64,000 nt of DNA, taken from CAYLPJ01 sp964385465 (GTDB lineage Bacteria > Planctomycetota > Phycisphaerae > SM23-33). Each line of letters opens with the position of its first letter. Within the stretch, counting starts at the first letter, position 1. Positions 10,101 through 17,688 of the stretch are shown piece after piece. The DNA is taken from assembly GCA_964385465.1 (NCBI GenBank), contig CAYLPJ010000029.1, positions 11,617 to 75,616 on the forward strand. The letters are read 5' to 3'. The translations under genes and the position numbers were made by a program. The notes beneath the pieces were generated by a model that was not told the origin of the DNA, did no database searches, and saw only the letters and a list, made by a program, of their open reading frames with translations.

Positions 10101-10385
10101 GACGGTCGCCTCGCCGGCGGGCCTGGCCCTGGTCAGGCCCGCGCGGGCGGCGGCGACCTTCGCCGCGTCGGCGAGCAGGCCCTGGACGACGCGGCCGGTC
10201 CCGTCGGCCAGCGCGGCCGTCAGGCTTCCGTCGCCGCAGTGGACGTGGACGATCAGCCCCCCGCGCACGCCGGTGTCGGCGAGGATCCGTTTCGCCGTCT
10301 CGGCCGGGTCGCCGGCTCGGGCGGCCGGCGCGGATGCCAAGAGGGCCGCGGCGGTCAGCAGAGCGAACAGGGATCGAAGCGTCAT
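7197..10385 (-). CDS. Secreted fusion: degenerate SAM-methyltransferase-like domain + PQQ-like beta-propeller
   Basis: 1062 residues. Residues 1-24 are a signal peptide (hydrophobic core, then PAARA). Residues about 28-145 resemble a class I methyltransferase Rossmann fold: motif-I-like VHVHCGDGSLTAALA (46-60) and EILRVLAPGGV, the usual strand 4-5 region. A linker DRWTHFLRDASNNAVAAD (156-173) follows. The rest reads as a large PQQ-like propeller with blades such as AFDASTGQALWRWPG, CLELATGKRLWR and YGLDPATGKVLHETP. Start chosen at 10385: AAGGAG eight bases upstream and the only sensible signal peptide. A sister protein lies at 23246-26794. SAM is not expected outside the cytoplasm, so the Rossmann domain is probably non-catalytic. 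Function unknown. Confidence 0.85.
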   Translation of the reverse strand: MTLRSLFALLTAAALLASAPAARAGDPAETAKRILADTGVRGGLIVHVHCGDGSLTAALADGTGRVVQGLLADAAKVAAARAGLTRARPAGEATVTAWHPPALPYIDGVVNLLVVEGDPRPSEKEILRVLAPGGVACLADGDGWRKLARPRPKGIDRWTHFLRDASNNAVAADDRVAPPRHMHWLASPMWSRNHHVLASISGVVSGGRRLFAIVDRATAASMNVPGRWSVVARDAFSGVELWRRSLPDWAWHRQRFRSGPVQLPRLLVTDGEAVYVTLGLGEPVTALSAETGETLRTYAGTKNAEEIVLHDGVLMVIVGTPAAEQAGIGPKRKGTAFTFPNRKAIVAFDASTGQALWRWPGEDGTGIVPLTLAAAADRAFCQDGPGVVCLELATGKRLWRHGPQAKAEPKRPAKGKKGRRNRRGRTRKLGWSVATLVVRDGVVLSADARTLRAISAEDGKEMWTCPCRPTFHSPVDVLVVDGTVWLGQEFTEGRDLKTGKVSRKLPVAKELWTVGHHHRCYRNKATERFILTAKRGVEFLDLAGEAHSRNNWVRGVCQYGVLPCNGLLYAPSHACGCYMEGKLYGFWALSAKRSPAPEPAPPLTRGPAYGEELAAGEASPDDWPTYRGDVRRSGSTAVKVPEAFEVAWSAELGRMLTAPVVADGMAIVADTDAHRVLAVAADDGRPRWAFTASGRVDSAPTIHAGRVLFGSADGCVYCLRAGDGELIWRFRAARADLRTVARDQVESVWPVHGSVLVQGGVAWAAAGRSTYLDGGITLYGLDPATGKVLHETPIRVEHPRGSEGAGEQPVKKLTQNATDGKTFAAPDRSDAFSMRAARTDVPVGDGESVYLHHLRFDAAGKLQDKPARHLFSTSRLLDDAEVHRSHWVLGTGDFSRTPVAYSWIANRKSGGFGSRLAVPYGVILAFDDSTVWAVRRLGGYTLVRQELSPVDPSAEHRPDFRKATKANEPKWTWSEKLGLRPRAMAVAGDRLLIAGVPEYKDGNVEAFEARGEGLLWVVDAGSGKKLSERKLPAAPTWDSLAVTTGGVYLTTANGRLLRLGKR

Positions 10386-10524
10386 CGCGTCAACTCCTTG
10401 TCGGCCGGGGCCGGGAGGGGGGACCGGCTTCGGCGGTTGTCTCAACGGCTTGCATGGCGGCCCGTCCGGCGCGCCCGCCCACAGCGTCCGCCGGGTCCGT
10501 GGCAACCCAGGACGGGGCGGTGCC

Positions 10525-10552
10525 TTGTCCCGTGGACCGCGCCCGCTAGAAT
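10525..10552 (+). promoter_or_regulatory. Putative sigma70-like promoter for the aldo/keto reductase gene
   Basis: TTGTCC at 10525-10530, a 16-base spacer, TAGAAT at 10547-10552; about 67 bases before the ATG at 10620. Confidence 0.5.
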
Positions 10553-10619
10553 GAACCCCGAACGGCCCGTCGCGTGGCGGGGCGGCTGAATCCAACTTAC
10601 TTGCCAAGGGACGCGGGAC

Positions 10620-11459
10620 ATGCTCGACATTCACACGACGGTGAAGCTCAACAGCGGTTACGAGATGCCCATGCTGGGCTTCGGGGTCTTCCAGATCGAG
10701 GCCGGCGAGGCCTGCGAACGGGCGGTGCACGACGCCCTCGAGGCCGGCTACCGGCACATCGACACGGCGGCGGTGTACGGCAACGAGCAGTCGGTCGGCA
10801 AGGCCCTGGAGGAGTCCGACCTGCCGCGCGAGGACGTGTTCGTCACCACGAAGGTCTTCATCCGCCAGTTCGGGCTCGACGCCACCCGCCAGGCCTGCAA
10901 GGAGAGCATCGAGAAGCTCCGCATGGACTACGTGGACCTGTACCTGATCCACTGGCCCGTCGACTCGACCATGATGCAGGCCTGGCAGGCCATGCAGGCC
11001 ATGCGCGACGAGGGGCTCATCCGCTCGATCGGCGTGAGCAACTTCACCGTCCGGCGGTTCGAGGAGATGTTCCTCAAGCACACCGAGGAGGTCCCGGCCG
11101 TCAACCAGGTCGAGTTCCACCCGTTCTGGTATCGCAAGGAGCTGCTGGAGTATTGCGGGGGCAGGGGCATCCAGTTGGAGGGCTACTCGCCGCTGGTCCG
11201 CGCCGAGCGGATGGACAACCCGACGCTGACGGCGATCGCGGGGGGGCACGGCAAGACGGTCGCCCAGGTGCTGATCCGTTGGCAGCTCCAGCACGGGCTG
11301 GTGGTGATTCCCAAGTCCTCGAAGACCGAGCGCATCGTCGAGAACGCCAGCGTCTTCGACTTCGAGCTCAGCGACGAGGACATGAGCCGCATCGACGCGC
11401 TGAACGAGGACTACTGCGTCATCTCCTGGCGCCCCGAGGGCCAGGAAAACTGGTATTGA
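10620..11459 (+). CDS. Aldo/keto reductase
   Basis: 279 residues, a full-length AKR barrel. The catalytic tetrad is visible: D48 (HIDTA), Y53 (AVYGNE), K78 (FVTTKVF) and H111 (YLIHWP). Cofactor-binding motifs IGVSNF, NQVEFHPF and VIPKSSKTERI, which contacts the NADP(H) 2'-phosphate, are also present. It should reduce aldehydes or ketones with NADPH in the cytoplasm. It lies alone between a divergent propeller gene and a convergent isomerase gene, with its own promoter. Substrate unknown. Confidence 0.93.
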   Translation: MLDIHTTVKLNSGYEMPMLGFGVFQIEAGEACERAVHDALEAGYRHIDTAAVYGNEQSVGKALEESDLPREDVFVTTKVFIRQFGLDATRQACKESIEKLRMDYVDLYLIHWPVDSTMMQAWQAMQAMRDEGLIRSIGVSNFTVRRFEEMFLKHTEEVPAVNQVEFHPFWYRKELLEYCGGRGIQLEGYSPLVRAERMDNPTLTAIAGGHGKTVAQVLIRWQLQHGLVVIPKSSKTERIVENASVFDFELSDEDMSRIDALNEDYCVISWRPEGQENWY

Positions 11460-11489
11460 GCGGCGGCCCCGCGGGGGCGACGGGAACGT

Positions 11490-11520
11490 GGCGGGGCGTG
11501 TCGCCCGGGAAACGCCCGCC
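11490..11520. terminator. Possible bidirectional hairpin between convergent genes
   Basis: GGCGGGGCGT at 11490-11499 can pair, with one bulged G, with AACGCCCGCC at 11511-11520. It fills the gap between two convergent stop codons. There is no T-run, so intrinsic termination is uncertain. Confidence 0.3.
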
Positions 11521-12276
11521 CTACGCCAGGCCCAGCTCGCGGAGGTTGAGGATGCTGGCGGTGACGGACTCCCAGCCGGTGAGGTTGTTCACGCGGTCCT
11601 GCTCGACGACGAACCAGTTCACGCCCGTCTCCAGGCCCGCCGCGATCACGCCGCGGACGTCCAACTCGCCGGTGCCCACGGCCGTGAATCGCCCGCGCTC
11701 GGCGAGGTCCGCGACGTCCTTGAGGTGCACCGCCGGGAACCGCCCGGCGTGGCGGCGGAGAAACGCCACCGGGTCCTCGCCGCCGTAGAGCACCCACCCC
11801 ACGTCCAGCTCGAAGCCGACGTGGTCGGGGTTCGTTTCGGCCAGCAGCAGGTCGATGGCCCGATCGCCGTCGAAGGCGTTGCGGAACTCGTGGTCGTGGT
11901 TGTGGTAGCAGAACCGCACACCCGCGGCGGCGCATCGCTCGCCGACGCGGTTGAACATCTCGGCGTCGGCGAGCACGTCGTCGCGGGTCTTGCACGGGCG
12001 GTGCCAGAGGATGATGTGCTCGGCGCCCGCGGCGTTGGCGTCTGCGAGCAGCGAATCGAGGCCGCCGGTGAGCTTCTCGACGTTGGCCCCGAGCGACACG
12101 GCCGCCATGCCGATCTCCTCCCGCTTGCGGCGGTTTTCCTCGGCCCCGCCGACCAGCACGGCCGAGCCCTCGACGCCCTTGTAGCCCAGCCCGGCCAGCC
12201 GGCGCAGCGTGGCGAACGTGTCGGCCTGCATGTCCTCGCGAACCAGTCCGGGGATCAATCCGATCTTCGCTTTCAC
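11521..12276 (-). CDS. Sugar phosphate isomerase/epimerase family TIM-barrel protein
   Basis: 251 residues from the chosen GTG at 12276, which has AAGGA seven bases upstream; a TTG at 12300 would add eight residues but has no ribosome site. Barrel motifs: KIGLIPGLV, YKGVEGSAVLVGG, AVSLGANV, HIILWHRP, RFCYHNHDHEF, VGFELDVGWVL, AVHLKDV and WFVVEQDRV. His, Glu and Asp in these form the expected metal site. It is the last gene of the minus-strand operon that starts at 17492, just downstream of the large glycoside-hydrolase-like gene. It could process the sugar that enzyme releases; substrate unknown. Confidence 0.87.
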   Translation of the reverse strand: MKAKIGLIPGLVREDMQADTFATLRRLAGLGYKGVEGSAVLVGGAEENRRKREEIGMAAVSLGANVEKLTGGLDSLLADANAAGAEHIILWHRPCKTRDDVLADAEMFNRVGERCAAAGVRFCYHNHDHEFRNAFDGDRAIDLLLAETNPDHVGFELDVGWVLYGGEDPVAFLRRHAGRFPAVHLKDVADLAERGRFTAVGTGELDVRGVIAAGLETGVNWFVVEQDRVNNLTGWESVTASILNLRELGLA

Positions 12277-12292
12277 GGTCTCTTCCTTCGAA

Positions 12293-15200
12293 TTACTCAA
12301 ATCGCAGCAGGGGGTAGCGGGTGGGGTTCTTGTGCATGCCGATGCCGGGTGAGACTTCGGCCCATCCCTCTCGGCCGGGGCCGTCGTCGTCGTTGACGAT
12401 CAGGCTCAGCGGCACGCCGTCGGCGAGCATCGCCTCGGTCAGGCCGAAGGCCTCCAGCGCCAGTGTCGCGTCGTAGCGGACGCCGCGGTCGGTCGCCCGG
12501 GTCGCCAGCGTCACGCCGGCGGGGTCGAAGGCCAGCCCCAGCGGGCGGCTCCAGCAGTGGACCATCGGCTTGCCCTGCTCGCTTCGGCCCAGGCCGACCT
12601 CCCACCAGCCCTCGCGCCCGGGGAGCTGGAAGGCGAGCTGGATGCCATCGGCCTTCCACAGCAGGGCGGGCTTGTGCGGCTGGACGTGGCGGTCGTCGGT
12701 GACGTCCACGCGAAGCCGCAGCACGCCCTCGCCGCGCCCGACCCACACGCGGGCGCTGAGGTCCTCGGGGCCCTTCCACGCCATGTGCCGCCGCGACGGG
12801 TCGTAGGCGTTGTTGTTGACGACGTGGGCGTCGTCGGCGAGCGTGAAGTCCGCCCGGCGGTCGTCGAACGCCCCGGCGGGGATGGTCCGGGCGGCGCGGA
12901 TGGTCACCGTCCGCTTGCCGGCCCAGTCCGTGCCGGCCAGCGCGTAGGCGATCTCCACGGTCGGGGCGTTGGCGTCGTCGGTCGCCTCGTCGGCCAGGCG
13001 GAAGGACAGGGGCTTCTCGACGGCGGCGGCTGCGCCGACCGCTACGTTCTCGGTGACCGCGGCGGCCCCGGTCGCCTGCCAGGTCAGCCGCAGCGAGGCC
13101 CGCTTGTCCAGCGGGTTGCGGAGCGTCAGGGGCACGCGGACGGCGCCGTCGTCGCCGGCGACAACTTCCCCGGGCGCCTCGACCAGCAGCCCCGCCACGC
13201 GAGGCGGGCTCTTGGCGCCGCGGACCTTCAGCCATGCCGGGCGCGGCGTCAACGTCCACGCCAGCCGGCCGGCGGGGGCCGACAGCTCCTCGGCGTTGCC
13301 GAACATGTCCACCCGCCGGGCGGTCGCGCCGCCCGGCAGCTCCACGATCACCGGCTCGCCGGGCCCTGAGCGGTCCTGGGTCCATGCGGCCGCGACGTAC
13401 TCGCCGGCGGCCCCGGTGCGTCGGAAGAGGAACATCCAGTCCCGCGGCCCGCCGAGGGGTTCGGCGATCAGCTCGGTGTCGCGCAGGGCGCGGACGACCT
13501 CGTTGAACGCGCAGAACGTGGGCCTGAGGTGGTAGGTGCGGAACGCGAACATGCCGAACAGGTCGGTGTGGGGGTTGCCCCCCCGCATGAGGAACCAGGA
13601 GTAGGCCATCGCCCCGCGTGCCTTGGCGAAGGTGATCTTCTTGACGAGCGTCTCGGCCTGGAAATCCAGCCCGCGCTGCCGGCCGATGGCGGTCTCGTTG
13701 AAGTACAGGGGGCGGGGGCTCTTGAGGTGCTTGCGGATGGCCGCCAGCGGCCCGTCGACGGCCAGGCGGAAGCCCTCGAAGTCTCCGTGCTGGTGATGGG
13801 TGTGGATGTCGAAGAACTGCTGGGCGTCGCGGACGACGCGGAGGTGCAGGTCGGGGTTCATCGTGTGCCCGCCGTGGGGCAGGACGGTCGCGAAGCCGCC
13901 GGTCATCACCCGGTTGTTCGGGTCGGCCTTCTTGAGCTCCTCGTGGGCGATGCGGAGCATCTCGATGTACTCCTCGGTCGAGCCGCGGTAGAAGCCCGTG
14001 ATGTCCGGCTCGTTCCAGATCTCCCACTGGCGGATGCGCCCCTTGTAGCGCTCGCCCACGGCGGCCATGTATTTCCGCCACGCGTCCATTCGCGGGGCGT
14101 AGGTATGGCGCTCGTGCCAGTTGGTGCCCTTGCGGAGCTTCTCGGCGTACTTGGGCGCGACGGCCCACGTCGGCAGGTAGCCGGCGAGGTTCTGGCTCAC
14201 CAGGCCGAAGCGCTCGGCCCGCTCCACGCGGTCGTCGAGGCGGTCCCAGTTCCACGTCCCCTCGCCCGGCTGGATGTCGATCCACGTGGCGCCGTCGCGG
14301 ACGACGTCCACGCCGATCATCGTCGCGGCCAGGGCGCAGCGGTCGTTCTGGAGCGACCCGCCGACGCCGAACTGGAAGTCGTCGCCGGGGCTGTCCCGCA
14401 TGCCCACCGGGTCGATGCAGGGCAGGGTGCAGGTGTGGCGCTCGACGCTCTCGCCGTTGGCGGCGATCAGCCGGACCGTCACGCGGTACCAGCCCAGCCG
14501 CTCCAGCGCCCTGCCGATCGCCGCCCGCGCCGTTTCGCCGGCCGGGACGGTCATCGGCTTGCCCTTCCACTCGACCGTCGCGCCGTCGAGGTCCTCGAAC
14601 GTTGCCGCCGGGGTGAATGTCGCCGCGGCCTTGCCGTTTTTGGTCGCGACGACGGCGACCTTGTCCAGGTCGTCCGGCGTGGCGACGAGGATGGGGCGGG
14701 GGGCGGTGAGCTCGACGCCCACGTCGTACAGCAGCGTCTGCGGTGCGACGTCGGCGGGGTCGAAGGCGTTGCGGCGGACCGCGCCCAGCAGGATGCTCTT
14801 GGGCGGCTGGAAGCCCTTCGGCGCCATCAGCACCATGCCCTGGAGGCGCAGGGGCAGGTCGATGCGGCCCTTGCCGGCCTTGCCGCCGCCCCAGTTGCCG
14901 TTGGTCTTGCCCGGCTTGAGCCGGACGGTGACCTCCCGCCAGCCCGTGGCGTCGGCGGGCAGCTCGCCGGGCCACTGGAACGTCTCGCCGTCGGCGTCGC
15001 GGCAGCGGAAGGCGAACTTCCGCCAGCCGGGGAATCCGTCGGCGTTGAGCCGGACCGTCAGCTCCACGCCCTCTTCGAAGGCGTAGAGGAACGGGCGGCC
15101 GCCGAAGAGGATCTCCATCAGCCGCTTCTTCGATTTCCCCCACGTCAGGCGCAGGGCCTTGCCCCCCGGCTTGCCGGCCGGCTCGCGTCGGGCGGCGTGA

Positions 15201-15376
15201 CCGTAGTCCCGCCCGCGATGGACCCGGACGGCTCGCCGTGCGGCGGGGTCGACCAGCAGCGTGGGGTCGTTGTCGGCAGCCGTCGCCGGCGCGGCGGCGC
15301 AGAGGGCGGCCAGCAGCAGTGCGGCCCGGCCGGCCACCGACGGGCAACCGGGGAAGAGACGCTTCGAATCGGACAT
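12293..15376 (-). CDS. Large secreted GH-A-clan glycoside hydrolase-like protein with C-terminal CBM9/DOMON-like domain
   Basis: 1027 residues. A signal peptide (AALLLAALCAAAPATAA) is followed by a beta-rich N-terminal region of about 300 residues. A GH39/GH5-like barrel comes next, with WEIWNEPD carrying the predicted acid/base Glu and LYFNETAIG carrying the predicted nucleophile Glu. An Ig-like region precedes a C-terminal domain resembling carbohydrate-binding module 9 (FDDRRADFTLADD through LRLRVDVTDDRHVQ to YPLLRFE). Start at 15376 has AAGGA seven bases upstream. It lies in an operon with SGNH, HEAT and isomerase genes, so polysaccharide breakdown outside the cytoplasm is likely. The GH family number is uncertain. 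Confidence 0.82.
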   Translation of the reverse strand: MSDSKRLFPGCPSVAGRAALLLAALCAAAPATAADNDPTLLVDPAARRAVRVHRGRDYGHAARREPAGKPGGKALRLTWGKSKKRLMEILFGGRPFLYAFEEGVELTVRLNADGFPGWRKFAFRCRDADGETFQWPGELPADATGWREVTVRLKPGKTNGNWGGGKAGKGRIDLPLRLQGMVLMAPKGFQPPKSILLGAVRRNAFDPADVAPQTLLYDVGVELTAPRPILVATPDDLDKVAVVATKNGKAAATFTPAATFEDLDGATVEWKGKPMTVPAGETARAAIGRALERLGWYRVTVRLIAANGESVERHTCTLPCIDPVGMRDSPGDDFQFGVGGSLQNDRCALAATMIGVDVVRDGATWIDIQPGEGTWNWDRLDDRVERAERFGLVSQNLAGYLPTWAVAPKYAEKLRKGTNWHERHTYAPRMDAWRKYMAAVGERYKGRIRQWEIWNEPDITGFYRGSTEEYIEMLRIAHEELKKADPNNRVMTGGFATVLPHGGHTMNPDLHLRVVRDAQQFFDIHTHHQHGDFEGFRLAVDGPLAAIRKHLKSPRPLYFNETAIGRQRGLDFQAETLVKKITFAKARGAMAYSWFLMRGGNPHTDLFGMFAFRTYHLRPTFCAFNEVVRALRDTELIAEPLGGPRDWMFLFRRTGAAGEYVAAAWTQDRSGPGEPVIVELPGGATARRVDMFGNAEELSAPAGRLAWTLTPRPAWLKVRGAKSPPRVAGLLVEAPGEVVAGDDGAVRVPLTLRNPLDKRASLRLTWQATGAAAVTENVAVGAAAAVEKPLSFRLADEATDDANAPTVEIAYALAGTDWAGKRTVTIRAARTIPAGAFDDRRADFTLADDAHVVNNNAYDPSRRHMAWKGPEDLSARVWVGRGEGVLRLRVDVTDDRHVQPHKPALLWKADGIQLAFQLPGREGWWEVGLGRSEQGKPMVHCWSRPLGLAFDPAGVTLATRATDRGVRYDATLALEAFGLTEAMLADGVPLSLIVNDDDGPGREGWAEVSPGIGMHKNPTRYPLLRFE

Positions 15377-15429
15377 GGGTGTGTCCTTCGCGTGACGGTC
15401 GGCCTGCGGTGTCGGCATGCGGGTGCGGA

Positions 15430-16914
15430 TCAGTCCAGCCTGGCCGCCAGCTTCGCGACGGCCTCGTCGATCTTGCCGTCGATCTTCAAAAGGTACCAGC
15501 TTGCCAGCACGGCCAGGGCGTCGGGATGGCGTTTGGCGTTGGCGACCACGTGGCGGAGCTTCGCGGCCGCGGCGGGGTCGCCGAAGTGGCCGAGTGCGAG
15601 GGCGGCGTCGATGGCCAGCTCCTCGTAGGGGCTCTGGAGCAGGGGCCGGACGAGGTCTCGTGCGGCGGGGTTTTTGGCCCGCAGCAACCCGGCGGCGACG
15701 GCGCGGGTGCGGGCGGTGGTACGGCCTTCGAGAAGCTTCTTGATCGCCGCGATGGCCTCGGGCGTGCCGATCTCGATCAGCCTGGCGGCGGCGCCGGCGG
15801 CGAGGTAGTGCTCCTTGCGCATACGCCGGGGCCTGGGCTCGACGCTGCGGACGATGGCGTCCAGCGCGGGGACGTAGAAGGCGGCATCGCCGTCGGCCTG
15901 GACGTCGGCGCCCGCGCGGTCGAGGATGTAGGCGACGACGACGGGGTGTTCGAGCTTGACGGCCTCGAGGGCCGCCCGCGACGCGCCGGGCCCGCCGACC
16001 TTCCGCGCCAGCTCGAACCGCGCCAGCACGCCGACGGGGTCGTCGCCCTCGGCGAGTGTGGGCAGGTATCCGCCCGCGTCGTCGCGATCGGCGAGGATCT
16101 TCAGCAGGCGGACGCCGAGGGCGCTTCTGCGGTTGGCGGCCACGGCCTCGCCCAATGCGGCGGCGCCGACCTTCGAGACGGCCGCGGCGGTCTTGTAGGC
16201 CGCCACGCGGACGTGCATCGGGCGCGTCGTCTGCCGGGCGAGTTCCAGCACGAACCCGACGGCGGGGGCGATCTTCTGCTTCTCGATCTGCTCCAGCACG
16301 GTCGCCAGGAGGGTCGCGGGGGTCTGGGGGTCGCGAAGCACCTTGCCGACGGCGGCGGCGTGCTCCCGCTTTCCCAGGCCGAGCAGGCACGTCTTGGCCA
16401 GCAGGGCCGTCGCCTCGTCGGCGGAGGTCGCCAGCTTCCGGAGCCACGGCGTGGCCGGGCCGGCCTGGCGGCGGTCGACCAGGGCGCGGGCGGCGAGGCA
16501 CTGGACGTTCTCGTCGGAGACGGCCAGGGCGTCGGCGATCTGCTGATCGGTCAGCGTGCCGGCCTCGAGCAGGCGCCCCAGCGCCTCGGCCCGCACGGCC
16601 ATGAAGGGGTCGGTCTTGATCCGCTCCAGCAGCACGGGCGTGGCGGCATTGGCGTCGAGCCCGGCCAGGGCGACCACGCCGAAAAGGCGGCGCTTCTTGT
16701 CGCCGCTGCGCGTCAGGGCCGTGAAGAGCGGCACCAGCGCCGGGTTCTCCGTCGTCCGCAGCGCCGCGAACATGCCGTTGGCCTTGGCCGGGTCCTCCAG
16801 CATCCCCAGCAGGTGGGCCATGCCCTCCCCCGAGATCGTCCCGTCCGAGGCGGTCTGGGCGGAGGCGGCGGCCGTGGCGGCCAGCAGGATCAGCGGGATC
16901 GCCCGGGCCTTCAT
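15430..16914 (-). CDS. Secreted HEAT-repeat protein
   Basis: 494 residues. Signal peptide MKARAIPLILLAATAAASAQ. The rest is a chain of helical pairs of HEAT type, for example RRLFGVVALAGLDANAATPVL, VRAEALGRLLEAGTL and EELAIDAALALGHFGDPAAA. Such solenoids are scaffolds for protein contacts; no enzyme motif is visible. GGGAGGT precedes the ATG at 16914, which overlaps the SGNH stop (ATGA at 16914-16911), so the two are coupled. The glycoside-hydrolase-like gene follows after 53 bases. Confidence 0.83.
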   Translation of the reverse strand: MKARAIPLILLAATAAASAQTASDGTISGEGMAHLLGMLEDPAKANGMFAALRTTENPALVPLFTALTRSGDKKRRLFGVVALAGLDANAATPVLLERIKTDPFMAVRAEALGRLLEAGTLTDQQIADALAVSDENVQCLAARALVDRRQAGPATPWLRKLATSADEATALLAKTCLLGLGKREHAAAVGKVLRDPQTPATLLATVLEQIEKQKIAPAVGFVLELARQTTRPMHVRVAAYKTAAAVSKVGAAALGEAVAANRRSALGVRLLKILADRDDAGGYLPTLAEGDDPVGVLARFELARKVGGPGASRAALEAVKLEHPVVVAYILDRAGADVQADGDAAFYVPALDAIVRSVEPRPRRMRKEHYLAAGAAARLIEIGTPEAIAAIKKLLEGRTTARTRAVAAGLLRAKNPAARDLVRPLLQSPYEELAIDAALALGHFGDPAAAAKLRHVVANAKRHPDALAVLASWYLLKIDGKIDEAVAKLAARLD

Positions 16915-17492
16915 GCCGCACCTCCCGTGTGGCTGCGGAGGCATTGGACGACCTTGGCGGCCAGCACGCGGTTTCCCTCGTCGGTCATGTGCACGCCGTC
17001 GTCGCCGATGCAGCTTTCCCGTCCGGCGGCCTCGACGGCGGCGTTGAGGTCGCAGACGGGGACCTCCGCGGCGGCGGCGATCTCGGCGGCGGCGGCGTTG
17101 TAGGCCTCGACGTCCTTCTCGAACCGGTCGAAGCCCTTGGTCGCGTGGTGGCGGGCGTGGATGACCGGCGTGGTGGTCGCCCAGAGCAGCGGGAGCGTGC
17201 GGTACTTGATCTGGCTGACGATCTCGGCGAGGTTCATGCGGTAGTCCTTCAGCGGCACCTGCCGGCGGTCGCTGCCGAACTCGCGCTTGATATCGTGCAG
17301 CCCGCAGTTGAGCAGGACGACGCCGGCGCCGCCCGCGGCGTCGAGGTAGTCCGGCAGATTCGCCAGCACGTTCGCGCTGTCGCCGCCGTTGCCGGGGTTG
17401 TGCACCACCTCGGCCTCGCCGGCGAGGGCGTCGGCGACCGGCGGCGTGTAGCCGATCGAGATCGAATCACCGATGATGAGGATGCGTTCCAT
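16911..17492 (-). CDS. SGNH/GDSL-family hydrolase (esterase-like)
   Basis: 193 residues. Block I ERILIIGDSISIGY carries the nucleophile Ser, block II NPGNGGDS the Gly, block III LLNCGLHDIK has NxGxHD in the usual GxND position, and block V DDGVHMTDEG carries the catalytic Asp-His pair. Such enzymes cleave acetyl or other esters, often from carbohydrate. No signal peptide, so it is predicted cytoplasmic although its operon partners are secreted. It is the first gene of the 17492-11521 operon. Confidence 0.88.
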   Translation of the reverse strand: MERILIIGDSISIGYTPPVADALAGEAEVVHNPGNGGDSANVLANLPDYLDAAGGAGVVLLNCGLHDIKREFGSDRRQVPLKDYRMNLAEIVSQIKYRTLPLLWATTTPVIHARHHATKGFDRFEKDVEAYNAAAAEIAAAAEVPVCDLNAAVEAAGRESCIGDDGVHMTDEGNRVLAAKVVQCLRSHTGGAA

Positions 17493-17531
17493 GATGCTCC
17501 GGCGGTTGGGTGTCGCGGGTTCGCTGGGTCA

Positions 17532-17560
17532 GTGGTAGCGTCTGTGGAGCGGAATCGCAA
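17532..17560 (-). promoter_or_regulatory. Putative promoter of the SGNH-HEAT-GH-isomerase operon
   Basis: On the minus strand TTGCGA (17560-17555), a 17-base spacer, TACCAC (17537-17532), about 40 bases before the ATG at 17492. Confidence 0.4.
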
Positions 17561-17688
17561 CGGTTCGTTGGGGGCAGTGCGCCGAGGGCGCGAGACGTGC
17601 GCGGCGCGTGCTGTCCGCCGGGTCCGCCGGACGGTTCGCCGCGGTCCTCACCGGGCTGCCCGCACAGGGGGAGTGCGGCGCCCCGCGG

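Noticed and set aside
7113..10589. Long plus-strand open frame opposite the first propeller gene
   Set aside because: Its translation has no domain and mirrors the minus-strand gene, which has a signal peptide, ribosome site and clear blades.
15377..16911. Extension of the glycoside-hydrolase-like gene upstream to 16921
   Set aside because: The extension is a shadow of the HEAT-protein gene; the ATG at 15376 has a ribosome site and a signal peptide.
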